Shown here: in pieces, positions 1-11,452 of the stretch
How the letters are laid out: the number at the start of each line of letters is the position of its first letter
Numbering within the stretch: position 1 is the stretch's first letter
Assembly (NCBI GenBank): GCA_010094045.1
Contig: ML986598.1
Coordinates: 186,001-250,000 of the forward strand
Origin: Lojkania enalia
Taxonomy: Eukaryota > Ascomycota > Dothideomycetes > Pleosporales
DNA length: 64,000 bases
Direction of reading: 5' to 3'
The notes under the pieces: generated by a model
What the model saw: only the letters and a program-made list of their open reading frames with translations
Databases searched by the model: none
Told to the model about the DNA's origin: nothing
Position numbers and translations under genes: made by a program

Positions 1-757
1 TAGCCCTGAGAAGAGTAGTGAGAATTAGCCTGTTCCACACTTCGCCTGACACCGACTGCGAATATTTTGACCACGCTGTCTCCAGGGGTAAAATGATCCG
101 CTATGTGCACATGCTAAAAAGGGGATGCCTTATCTTCCCATTGCAAAGCCTTATTGATGCCTTCACCGCCGCTAAGACGCAAATTGCGCTCGTTTGATAT
201 TGACGGCCCAGTTTCATCCTCGGCACTCCGAGAGGCGCGGGCAGAAGTAGCGTAAGCGTCATTCCCGAAACATTCATAGCCTGTCCAGAGAACCTTATGC
301 CGTGAATTGACAAACGTGTCCAGTGATGATATCATGGTAGAACAGAAGACCCGTCGAAACTTCTCGGAAAGTTCTCAGGTCTCCGGAGAGCTAGCTCAAG
401 TAATTACCGCGAATCCCCCGAGTTTTCCTACCCAACAACCAGCGCATGATTATGTTGGGACCGTAGTGTAGGTAGTGCAATGGAAGAATAGACGACGCTG
501 TAAACTATATCGAGGCAACAGTATTTCTGAAACTGTCCCCACGTTGGCATTGTCGAATTGAAATTCGATATCATGGCTCTAGACCTCCCATGTATCGCAA
601 CTTTCCTTAAGCTCAAGCCACCCGTTCGAACCAGCACATTGAGTTTTCGGAGATTGGTCATGCATCCTCAAGCGGCCAAAGCTTGTGTGCTACTGTTGCA
701 CAGGACGACTAAGCTCTGCGGAGCATTGTATCAGTAATAAACTCCTCTTTACTCCTA
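1..757. other. No supported gene (window edge)
   Basis: Only short overlapping reading frames of up to 77 codons occur here, on the minus strand at 114-335 and 428-661. None shows a recognisable motif or codon pattern. Part of it is probably the 3' flank of the kinase gene that begins at 758 on the minus strand. Confidence 0.4.
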
Positions 758-2290
758 TCATCCATTCCCTTCAATATCGCAGACACAGGTTCTGAGATTC
801 CAGGGCTCGAAAATGCGGATCTGGGCTGCGACGCGCTCTGCATCGGGCCTTTGTTCGCGATCCACCAACAACATGTTCGAGATGCAAACCCGAAAGAACT
901 CGTCGTCCTTGAAAAAGGCGTCTATTTCAGCTAATTTTCGACCATATAGGAAGGACTGCTTAGAACCCATCGGGGGTTGGTTTCCCTTGGCTCCTTTCGC
1001 GTTGGGTTCATTGATGAGAAACTGATAATATTCATCGATGGACTTGCCACGAAGAACAGCTAGCATCTCCGAAAACACGGCACCAAGGGCAAACACATCA
1101 GTACCCCGTCCATGTCGATTTAGACTCTCCTCATTATTGACAACTTCCGGCGCAGCATACATGGCTGACGTTCGGGCTGGGTTTTCCGTGGACGTAGTTT
1201 GGCCTATCTGAAACTGAGAAGCCGAGCTGAAATCCGTGAAATAGATTGCACTTCTCCGGTGAATGATATTCGAAGGCTTAATATCTTGATGCCGCACTCC
1301 CATGCTGTGGATGTAGACAAGGGCGGAAGAAAGACATTTGAACCAATTCCGAATCCAATTCTTCCGATCCTCGATCCAGCCTACTGCTTGCGTGGTGGAT
1401 TGCTCCCCGACCATTTCTAGGAATGTTTTGAGATCCCGTTGCCCGACTGGAGCCATCAGAAGAGAGTAGAACTGTCGACCAGAATTCGGAATTTCACTGT
1501 AGCTGCCGATCATTTTGACAATGTGACAGTGAGTGAGGCTTTGGAGGACCCGGGCTTCTTGATTGATGATCTTCAGATATTGTTTCCGCTTGTAGTAGGG
1601 AATTTGGACACGCTTTCTAACGAAACTCTGGTGTTCAGGAGAGACCCGAACTTCTTCCACCACACCTAAAGACCCGTGTCCGAGGGAGTCGACGACTTGG
1701 AGAAGATTGGGATTAATATCCGGATAATCTTTGTGGCGGAAGGTCAAGCCGCACTCTCGAGCAATGTGCTCAATATCGTCCGAAGTCTCCAGTAATTGAT
1801 CAGATGTGGATTGCCTCGAGGTTGTGTGCGAATGCGTATTCTCAGACGTTGTCATGTCCAGAGGTGAAAGTGACAAGTCCCCTAAAACCATTGGCGGACT
1901 ACCATGGGCATTTGCCGAATCTACTAATGTGACGTTGTCCACAGAAGGGGATTTAAGACCCTCAATTGCGTCACTCGTTTCGTCCATGCTCCCACTTCCC
2001 CTCTTCCCAGACATGCCTTTCCAGATCTTTTGAAGTGACCGGTTACTCAGTAGTGAGGACTTACTCATACTAAAAAAACCATTGCCGTATATACTAGTGC
2101 TTTCGGACTTTTTGGGGAGTACTAAGTCTTCCCCGACGATTCCATTTTCGCGCAGAATGGCTATCCATTCTGGAGGGAGACCTTGAAGCTTCTGGGTAAT
2201 CTCATCGTGCGATCCATGTCCTGTATGGACGAGATCGTTTGGAGTAGAAATAGTTATTTTTCGTTTTCCCCATCGCTTTCCGAAAGTCAT
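758..2290 (-). CDS. Protein kinase with N-terminal CRIB-like motif
   Basis: Single-exon 510-residue protein. Residues 14-26 read ISTPNDLVHTGHG, which follows the CRIB/PBD pattern I-S-x-P-x-x-F-x-H-x-x-H, with L for F. It is followed by GLPPEW (37-42), the sequence typical of PAK-type Rho/Cdc42-binding domains. A Ser/Thr-rich linker (about 60-175) leads to a kinase domain. The G-loop is at 204-209, the probable ATP-binding Lys is K226, the C-helix Glu is E245, and HQDIKPSN starts at 334. DFS replaces DFG at 353-355, and YAAPE ends the activation segment near 382. Asp336 and Lys338 of the catalytic loop are kept, but the usual Arg of HRD is Gln, so activation-loop control would be unusual. The protein is not a normal PAK (Ste20/Cla4) because the kinase domain is divergent and no PH domain is visible. 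Expected role, by inference: GTPase-linked signalling in the cytosol. The start is the first ATG and gives the CRIB motif directly. Confidence 0.82.
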   Translation of the reverse strand: MTFGKRWGKRKITISTPNDLVHTGHGSHDEITQKLQGLPPEWIAILRENGIVGEDLVLPKKSESTSIYGNGFFSMSKSSLLSNRSLQKIWKGMSGKRGSGSMDETSDAIEGLKSPSVDNVTLVDSANAHGSPPMVLGDLSLSPLDMTTSENTHSHTTSRQSTSDQLLETSDDIEHIARECGLTFRHKDYPDINPNLLQVVDSLGHGSLGVVEEVRVSPEHQSFVRKRVQIPYYKRKQYLKIINQEARVLQSLTHCHIVKMIGSYSEIPNSGRQFYSLLMAPVGQRDLKTFLEMVGEQSTTQAVGWIEDRKNWIRNWFKCLSSALVYIHSMGVRHQDIKPSNIIHRRSAIYFTDFSSASQFQIGQTTSTENPARTSAMYAAPEVVNNEESLNRHGRGTDVFALGAVFSEMLAVLRGKSIDEYYQFLINEPNAKGAKGNQPPMGSKQSFLYGRKLAEIDAFFKDDEFFRVCISNMLLVDREQRPDAERVAAQIRIFEPWNLRTCVCDIEGNG

Positions 2291-2860
2291 AGGCGCGATT
2301 CAGCCCCAAGAAGGCGGAGGAGCTGAGTCGCGCTGTTCGGACTCGTCTCGGCAATCGTGCCGTCTGATTGGTGATCAACTTTGATGTAAACCGGTGAGCG
2401 AAGGGGTGCGGAGCTCCTCTCAATCATGAGGGTCAAGGAAGTCCTGTTGCCTCGCGATGCGGTTGGTGTAGGAGCCTGATGGCCGTGTTGGAGCTCTCTC
2501 CCGCATCTAGCGCTCGGTGGGGTACGTTCCTGGGTCGGAAATCTCACACATCCTGCATGGGTGGGCACAGCCCGTTGCACAGCCACACGATGCTCGCTCA
2601 TGAGCCTCGGAGGCTTACAGTCGGAGCTGCAGTGATCTGCCACTCAATAGATGTGGAGCGATCTTGTTTGAGCTTCGCTTGCACATTATGTTCATAGAAA
2701 CACCGAAAATAGCGTTTGCGGTCCAGATAGCTCTTCATTATCAATATGGATCATAATAGATCTGGTATCCGAGCAGAGAATGAAAACGCCTGCCCATGCA
2801 TCATTAAAAAAAAAACCCCCCCCCCGAAAACTATAGCTTCTCATTATGACCGCTTGTTGC
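2291..2860. other. Intergenic spacer with A/C homopolymer
   Basis: This stretch lies between the kinase start and the laccase stop. It contains an A9-C11-type homopolymer junction at about 2808-2826. The short frames here have no family signature. Confidence 0.4.
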
Positions 2861-4971
2861 TTAGAGACCCGAATCTCCCGGCGTAAAGCCACCGGGGAAT
2901 GTGTCTACCTGGTACGGCCTCCAGGAATTGCAGCCCTCCTGGAAGCCGTCCACATTACCAATAGCATCAACGATTTCGTCACCTCGTTCAACAAATTGCA
3001 GGCCAAAGCCGGCAGAAACATGGAATGGAATATGGCAGTGCATGAGCCAAATTCCTAAAATTATTAGTAAAAAAGTAAACTAGACAGAGTAGGCGAATAC
3101 ATACCAGGGTTATCCGATTCGAAGGCAAGCACTAGATACCCCCCAGCAGGGAGCGTCGCAGTGTCTCGTCGAATAGGGTTGTCCGACTTGAGTCGGGAAA
3201 TGTCACCCGACCAAGTAGCATTGGTCTGGTAGTCGAGGACGTAAAAGTCGTGACCGTGAAGATGGATCGGATGAGGAAGAGGTGGGTTGCCAGTCTGGTT
3301 CTGCTGGATGACCCAGTATTGCCACTGCAAGAATGTTAGGCGTCGACATTTTAGCAGAAAACAAGAAGCCCGGAAGACATACCTTATGCTTTTCGCCGAC
3401 AGGATAGACATTCATACGTTCCGTGTAAGTAATGTTGTCTTCAAGAACATATTGTAGCGTAGGCTTGTTAAAATCCACCAACATCGGATTTTCGTCGACG
3501 AGCCATTGAACCAAACCAGGCCCGAAAAGACTATTTGTGAATCCCAGCTTGATTTCTTCTGGCACGTCTTGCGGCACCTGGGTTTTAACCCAAGGTACAA
3601 TGTTTTCTTCATCATAGCAACCGAGCGGGAGAGTGATGCCCGTTGAATTGGGGGCTCCTGAATGCGCACCCTCGTAATGGAAGATGCTCTTAATGTCGGT
3701 TAAATTGTCTCCGGGCCCATCGCATCCTAGACCTCCCGTGCCTCCAGGTCCCACACGAAGCCAGTAGTTACCAATACTCTGGCATGCATCAATGATGACA
3801 TCGTATCGCTGGCCTATTTACAGTCCCTATTAGCTAGAGATTCTATAAATCATGAAAGCGAATGCCAAATCTTACCGACAGCGATGGAAAGTGATGTCGT
3901 TTCGAACGGTACGATTGGGACGAAATCGGCAGCAATGACTGTAAACGGATGGCCATCCAGTGATACATGGACGTAATTATTAATTCCCGAGTTAAGCAGC
4001 CGCAGACGGTGCTTTTTACCAGGTGTCAAGGTAGTTACAGCGTACTTTCCTCCTTCAACCTTTGGTGTGAGAACCGTGCCATTGATCAACAGGCTGTCTG
4101 GGATAGGAGGTCCACGCGAGTGCAACGCGACCGCATTGAGGGGGAATCTGAAAACATGTTAGCTAATGGAGGAGTATGTGGAGGTTGGACTCGACATACG
4201 AAGGTATATGGAACCAATCGGTAAAAGGTAGAATGCCAAGATCAATATCGTAATTGGCAGTTGCCGGGCCGTGGATCATAATTCCTCCGACAACGCCATC
4301 TCCATACTGCACACTATAATGCGAGTGATACCATGAAGAGCCATATTGGGTAGCTTTGAATTTGTAATGCTTTGTTTCACCCGGGGCAATTGGACATTCA
4401 GTAACACCACCCACGCCATCCATCTGCACAGATCCTAGCTGCCGCATGCCGTGCCAATGAATACCAGTTCCGTTAGCCTGTATTTTACTAGTAACAAAAA
4501 CTTCAATAGTATCACCCCAGCTGGCTTCGATGGTCTAGCTAAAGTCAGCTATAATCAACGAATACTCATGATGAGGCCTTACTGGTCCTGGGTATTGGCC
4601 GTTTATCACTGTCATTGGCCTTGCAAAGCCGTCAGGAGCCATGATTTTTTCAGCGATTTCGAAGTAGTACTTCGTGAAGTCAGTCAAAGCAGAAAAAAAA
4701 AAGGTGATAATACACTAACAGTAACGGTCTTGCCCGTGTCGGGCCATTCCAAGTCCATATCCGTGTCGATCGTGTAGGAACCATCCCAGCACGACCTCGA
4801 ATATGGACCATGTTTACATCCATCGCCATATCCGTAGGTACGTTTTGTACGGAGACCATCCCTCTTCCAAGGTACTTCGGGGGCAGAGTACTCAGAAGGG
4901 AGTGAAGCAGTGAGGGCCAAGGAACATAGCAGGGCTATGAGGCCTGCCGTTCTAGCGATTGTATACAACAT
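2861..4971 (-). CDS. Secreted laccase (multicopper oxidase), seven exons
   Basis: Exons on the minus strand are 4971-4720, 4669-4583, 4534-4200, 4147-3876, 3813-3383, 3324-3105 and 3054-2861. Joined they give 596 residues in frame, a usual ascomycete laccase length. The protein begins with a signal peptide (MLYTIARTAGLIALLCSLA). The four copper-ligand regions are present: HWHG (in GTGIHWHGMRQLG), WYHSH, HPIHLHGH and HCHIPFH. The C-terminus is DSGL, the processed plug tail of ascomycete laccases. It oxidises phenols with reduction of oxygen to water, outside the cell, for example in melanin or lignin-related chemistry. All introns are GT-AG and 48-62 nt. An ATG 102 nt further upstream (5073) is in frame, but would bury the signal peptide, so I chose 4971. 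Substrate cannot be told from sequence. Confidence 0.93.
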
Positions 4972-7900
4972 TACCGATATGAGAGAACGGAGATTAAAAA
5001 AAGGAAAATAAGTGTCCAAGAGCACCCAATAGGGTAAACGAATGCAAAAGTGACTTTCAGGGCTACCAAACAAAAGAGATCAGAGCATTGGGAGGGTATC
5101 ATCCTATCTAAATACGCAGTCTCACCGCACCTCGGCTTGTTTTTTCCATCGTAGACCTGATGATCGCGTGCCTAGAGCCAAGCTAATAGCTGGTGGACCT
5201 GCCTGGTCGAGGCGGCAGGATTTGACAGACGCCATATGGTGGGCTGTGGGTCTTAAGGTTCGCAGGTCAGCTTCCGCACTGCCATGATAATTGTGAGTCT
5301 AGCAGAAGGTGCAAGGTTCATAGTGGGGTATAGCTATCTGATGTCCCACTTGGGCGCCACGTTCAGCCCAAGGCGGGATAGGATATCCACTACTAGTCAG
5401 ACTCACGTTAAGCTTTATAGGTCGTAAACATATCGCAACAGAAATGGCTAGATCAACAGTGGGCCAGAGCCCAAACTCGAGGTCTATCAGGCTTAGTGTA
5501 TTCATGCAGGTGAGCTAACTGCAGTAAGGCTGCATTCAAGGAGCCTCTCAGGGCTAGCAGCGAGCCGGTGAGATGTGTGGTGTGCGTGCTGTCCGTGTAG
5601 GATGCCAAGTGATGGAGCTGGGAAGGTGGATCAACCTCGGTGCCATCGAGCTTTTGGTGGAGGCGTTCAGGAAGCGTGCGAGCCGTGCAATGCGAAGTGT
5701 TGCTGTCATCCTCTCATGAGAAGCATGGACAAGGCTCACCGAACCGAGGACGATCAGTCTATTTTCCGCATCGACTATGCCGTAAACGGTTGGGCGTAGA
5801 TGATATCCCTGTCAGCGGCTCGTAGCGTACCGGAGTTGGCTGTTGGGGAGCCGGCCCTCACCACCACCGCCAATTGCTCTCGTCGCGATATATACGATAA
5901 TTGAATGTCAGGCATATTCACCGCGGCACTAGCAGCCACTACTGCTGATAGCAACCGGCAGAACGGCTGCCGGCTCGTGTCCACGACGTTCTGAGAGTAC
6001 TATGCCTACCGTAAAGGGCTAGAATTTGATCGTGTTTTCGCTCCAGCAGCTGGAGCTCCAGCGAGCTACCGCTCGGGATCATCTGTCTAGGGAGCTTCCC
6101 CTGCGGCACAGGGTGCTGCAGCATCATTGTTGGAGAGATGTGCTGTATTGAAAGCTGCGGAGACATGGTCTGACGCACGCAGCTGGTGTAACTTCGCATC
6201 GCCGATGTATCACAGCAGCGGTATTTTCCTATGATTCCACTATCCGATCTGATGTATTTATTCCGAGGTCCTCTCGTCTCGGATGCCAACTCACTGTGTC
6301 TGTCTCAAAATCGCACGAGTCGCGAAGGGCCCTTATTTTTTATCCATTTCTAAAGAAAGCAGCATCGGCAGGAGGGCGAAGGCATCCTCCGTTCGAGTAG
6401 TGATAAGGCCTCATGCTTGTTGCCTCTGTGGTGGCAGAGCTGAGTTGAGGTTTGGGGGGTTTACTGCACGCCTTAGAGCGTCTCATTCCCAGAAAGGATA
6501 GGCTGGACCGGCGATTGGAGATGGAACCCCACACGTAGTGAACCGGAGCATTTGTGAGCTTGATCCTCGCAGCGCCACAATATTGGAAGCGTTGAAGCCA
6601 AGCGACCAGACATCAACCCATGGCGGCATCTCAATATCTCACATCTGCATAGCATTGCATTCGTTTACAGCCGTTACAGCAAATGCTACCGATAGACCTT
6701 GTCGATGCGTCATGTAAGATGCGATATGTTGACAGCTTGACACCCGTTCAACAACTGCCAACCACGGCAGTGGAAAGTAGGTTGCTAGGAGGGCTGGTTC
6801 TTCAGCCTTGTTGCCATAAACTGGGCTGTTACTAAGTAAAGCTTGTGGGTGGTGTCGAATATTACTCCGTATACGGGCCCAAGAGATCGCCAGGCATCAG
6901 CCCTAGCCAAGTATTTAGCTTCCGACACTGAAAGGTTTAGTTTCTTGTACTTGCCGACAGCGTCTTCGGCTTTCGCCTTGATGCAAGAATCTCAGCTTTG
7001 AAACTTTGATGCCCCCAGAACGCTATCCGTCTTTACCGCGAGCCCGGGATAAGAGGCTTCGCTAAGCTGCTACACTTAGCCTATCTCGCACGTGATGACG
7101 CTGTGACCGGCTCTCCGTGAACAAGAGCCCTCTAGGTCTAGAGCCACTATACTTGCTTGAAGCGTGCTGTCTTGCACATCGTAGCCTTCAACAGCTCGTG
7201 TAAAAGCCCGTATATCATGTCTTACGTTTATCGATTGCAGCCCTAGGTAGACCCATTCTACTCTTAGCTCTTCGCCCTGCATGAGATAACTCATAGGTGG
7301 AAGGCAGCTCCTAGCAACTAAGAATGAAGGAAAAATATGTCACGCGACTTGGCGTTTCCCAAAACCGGGCCGCTCGCTGCAGCATCATGCTTCTGCAGTG
7401 GAAGTAGATGTATGGAATAAGAAGACAGAGTCGGATTAAGTTGATTTACCATGTGGCAGCTAGGTACCGTCCTTGCCGGTTAGCTTCTCGAACCCGAGAA
7501 TACTTAGAAACACGGACTAGTATAGTAACAGTTATCGAGACGGCCAAGATATTGAAGGTTATTTTGTATATGTCGGCGCACTCGGATCGCAAGAATGAAG
7601 TACTGAGCCATTCTTGACTGCCTTGGCTCACGACATCTCCGGACTTTAGTCCCCAATTGTAAGCCAGGGTTCTGCTTGAGCGTTCGGAAGTCGAGATCAT
7701 CTGTCCCTGCGTTAGGCATAAGGCCATCCGGGATCGAACCAGATCGTACGACGGAACACACATCCATATTCACCCGATAAGCTTGTTTTTGAGGACTGTT
7801 CTGGCATTGATCATCGGTGGCTATTCTGTTAAGTTTCGCCGCCTCCCCACATGGTCTCCCCCCACAGTCTCCCCCCACATGCTCTTCAAGTTAGTAGACT

Positions 7901-10640
7901 TCATTGATTAGGTCACGAATTCTCAGCTGCTGAATGCCGAATGAAAAAGCTCAAAAAGATTGAGGGACTTGATAAATTTGAGATTTTGCTAATGAACTAA
8001 TAGAGTAGTTCGTCATCGCTATTTAGCTCATTTGTCCCATCAGTTGACGAGTCTGGCGGCCAATTTGCTCTATACGATCTGCTCAGCTGTGCCAGCAACC
8101 AGCACATTCACCTAGTGTTACAGGATATTGTGGCGTTCAAATCGGCGAGGCAGTGTAGCGCCGTGGCTGCAAGGGACTAATGGAAGACGACGAGTCTTCA
8201 TCTTGGTCTTCATTGGACGGGATTCCTCCCTGGCGAATGACTAAGAAGCAGTGCGTTGAATCTTAATCCGCCAATAGAAGCATCGTCGGGGAAGGACACT
8301 GAGGGGCAGCAGACATGGTCGTAGAACTGTCTCCGACTCACTTAAACAACTCAGAACTTAATATTTACCTCGCGTCGGAACGAAGGTATCACCTGTCTCA
8401 TCTATATTACGAATTGCAAGAATCATCTCTTAATTTAACAGACACAAGCTTCTATAAACTCATTTGGCCTATAGCTCCATTCGGAGCATCTAGTTTTTTT
8501 TTTTTTTCTCAACTATATCCGAAGGTGGTACCATCTACACAGCTACTCTTAATTCTTTTAATCCCCAACTGCCCCGCATTCCCACCAAATGATATTTCAC
8601 AATTCAATTTAGCAACTTTCCCGCATGCCATCCAGCCCATCCAATTTCATACAATCATAATATTAAAGAGCCATGATTTCAAGAGCCCGTTACTAGAGTA
8701 CGTAGGATAATTGCATTCGGTTCGTTTGAAATAATACAGACGCCACATCTATCATCATAACATATAAACCGTACTTCAGAACGATTCTGTTATAAGAGCG
8801 AAGTCGAACCGCAGTCGTTTCCTTACACTACTTTTCCTCATACGTTCATCCATCATCTAATATCGCCCACATCTGCATCCAGACTGGTAACAAGATCCCC
8901 ACCTCTACCCCCTACCCATCAAATCACCGTATACGCCATCATCTCTGGAAATCTCACCATGCTCCCCCACAACAACACCTAGTGCCTACTATCCCTCCCA
9001 TAATTTCCATCCAAATACGCCCTAACAAACGTCCTCACAACACCCAAATTCCTCCCCTCAACCCTTCCCAGCCCCCTGACCTCCCCCTTCATCTGAGCAC
9101 GAACGAGCCCAAAGACTATAGGTAGATCCGAGAAGTTAAAGATACCGGAGTCTCAGGGATCGAATTCGGAGGCCAGGGTCTTGGAGTGGTGCCATAGTTC
9201 TGCCTAGTGGATATCGCGTTAGCGACGGTAGGATGACCGGCCGAAGAATACGACGGTTTTGCGGCTGTCTTGCATGGGGGGGTGGAGGGGTGCCGGCCAT
9301 GTTTATCGAGGCGCCGAGTGGGTCCGAGCCGTTAGGGAGATCGTATGTGAGGCTAATACCGAACAGGGCAGGAAAAGGGAAGAGAAACTGCATCACAATA
9401 TATAATGGTGCGTTTGGTCCACGGGTGTAGTGGCATTGGGGTGTAAAACTTGGGCCGCTGCGACGCGTTTTAACGGGAGGGTACGGAGAGTGACGTGCAT
9501 TCCGTAGGTTCCCTTGTGTCTGCATTCTACTCGCGAAGACGTAGAAATACTTCTTACAACATTGTTTTCGTCAAAGAATAGACAGTCAACAGAGCTACTA
9601 ACATGGTCTTCGCCTAGGGACTTACAATAATGCCACTCACTTCCCAGTTTTTCATCTTACGCATACGAAACGACCAAAAACCCCTAGAATCAGACATCCG
9701 ATGCAGTCACCATTCCCAAATCTATGGCACCCGTAGCTCGAAGTTCGCTCGGTCAGCAGCTACTTGCATGACCGGGATCGCACACTGTGGGCGGATTGCT
9801 GCACCAGCTTTTACCCAGGCGACTTATCCGACCCAACGGGTAGGCTTCCGCCACACTCTATATTCCTCCGAACACAGTTAATTGGGTACCAAATCCCGGT
9901 CCTCGTGCATAAACAGGCCTTTTCTAATCTTCCCAAAGTTCTCCTCGTTCCTGGCCAAGATCAACTTCCTCCGTCCAGCCTGATACACCTTTCGTCCATG
10001 CTTCATGATGGTTTCTGCTCTTAATAGTAGTTGTCGCCGGCAACGTCGAGGAGAATCGGGTATCCGTATAGTGATCGTTCCTATGGTCTGCTACGAGCTG
10101 TGTAGATAAGGTATCTTGTGCCGGATCCCTTACTCTTATTCTGCACTTTCACTAAGTTGTTATAACTCATCATATGCTCGTCGTCGTCCTGTGCTAGTTA
10201 CATTTCAACTCTAAGCTTCGCTTTCTTATGCTCCTTGGGATACAAAAAGGCTACTGGGCTGTCCCAAGGGTTGATGATCCTTGGCGATATTAGGGATTGT
10301 AAACGATAGGCTGGGGGATATGAAAGAAGTGTCGATCGCATGACAGTGGGCGCTAATCTGAGGTTACTCAATTTTGGACGAATGTAACAAATACCGTATC
10401 CGATGATCAGGAAGGGTGCGCTTTGCCGAGATAGGTATTCTTTCAAGAAGTCATCTCTCTTTCCACACAGTTGGGAGCGAGATTAGGTGTGGTTTCTAAG
10501 GCGCATTGAGATTCTGCTTTGGGAGGGATTCAGGTTGACGTCGAGCTTCCTTTGAGCTTCGCTATCGGCTATGCCGTGGCCTGGATGCCTGCGTCGTGTC
10601 TCTTGATGCGTTTTAATCCAAAGAACCCTCACTGGAATAT
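4972..10640. other. Gene-poor region, 5.7 kb
   Basis: No reading frame here is supported by a domain. The longest (5939-6289 minus, Gln/Leu-rich; 8315-8710 plus; 9136-9525 minus) begin at non-ATG codons, or have no domain signature and atypical composition. The stretch 8300-9100 is AT-rich and low in coding signal. The first about 200 bases next to the laccase start must include its promoter. No terminal repeats, transposase or tRNA could be recognised. Confidence 0.4.
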
Positions 10641-11096
10641 TTATCTTCTTAAATTGGCTGTCGAGATTATATATAACGTCTTACGCCTGTTTCTCTCTGA
10701 TGGCAAAGGCTCGAGAATTAATTCCAATTGAGCGTCGCCTTTAAAAGCCCGATTGACAGAGTGAGAATGCGGGAAGATAATCACTTCACCGATGCTTTGA
10801 TCGAAGTCCCTGATCTGTTTAAGAAAAATTCGTAAAGCCATCACAACTGAATAAAGCTCGGCATCGTAGCTGTTTCCGACATTTTCCCCAAGCCCAACGG
10901 GTTTCCATCTTATTGACTTGGAAGTAGTGGGGTTTGTGATGTATACTACTGCTGTCGCTAGGGTCGCAATCTTATAATCATTTTTCTGATTAATATGTAG
11001 ACCATCAGCGAAATAAATCCCACTGCAAGGGAAGTTTGGAGTCTTGAAATCATTCTGAAGCCAGCTGGACACCCGAAGAAGGATTAGTTTCGGCAT
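10641..11096 (-). CDS. RNase H-like domain ORF, probably a transposon or gene remnant
   Basis: This ATG-initiated 151-codon frame has the layout of a ribonuclease H fold. A first strand ends in FADG (Asp), followed by a beta-hairpin (TLATAVVYITNP), then YDAELYSVVMAL, whose Glu matches the second catalytic acidic residue. A later VIIFPHSHSVNRA resembles the third strand, although the usual Asp there is replaced by His. The C-terminal part of the fold is short. Similar stand-alone RNase H-like proteins in ascomycetes often derive from LINE retroelements, but no reverse transcriptase is seen beside it. It may be non-functional. No neighbour suggests a role. Confidence 0.4.
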   Translation of the reverse strand: MPKLILLRVSSWLQNDFKTPNFPCSGIYFADGLHINQKNDYKIATLATAVVYITNPTTSKSIRWKPVGLGENVGNSYDAELYSVVMALRIFLKQIRDFDQSIGEVIIFPHSHSVNRAFKGDAQLELILEPLPSERNRRKTLYIISTANLRR

Positions 11097-11452
11097 CTGC
11101 CGTTATTGCGGACAGCCGTTGGTGCGTGATGCGGTTATAGATCTGCTTAACGTTGGCCTTGTGTTTCCGGAGAAGGCGATTTCGATCCCTGTTTTGGTGG
11201 CCCTGGTATTAGGGTATCCTCGCCGTCGTTTTGAATTACGGTTGACGAGACAGTTGAAGAATGTACAGAAAAAGGCTCACGTAAATATAATTATAAAAAT
11301 ATAGATAATACACTATATCAGTTTCGGACGGGGATGCGGAGGGCTGTTGTCCATGTTTATAGGCGGCGAAGTGGCAATTGTATACATTCATTACTATTTA
11401 TAAGGTAATACTGTAAATGATTGCTCGCTACTGTTTATCCACATACAACACC
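11097..11452. other. Spacer downstream of DUS1
   Basis: This AT-rich stretch follows the DUS1 stop and would hold its 3' untranslated region. No other feature is seen. Confidence 0.4.

Noticed and set aside
7720..7745. Minus-strand T-arm-like sequence (TCTGG-TTCGATC-CCGGA) suggesting a tRNA.
   Set aside because: The arm pairs, but no matching acceptor stem, D-arm or anticodon arm could be found upstream on the same strand.
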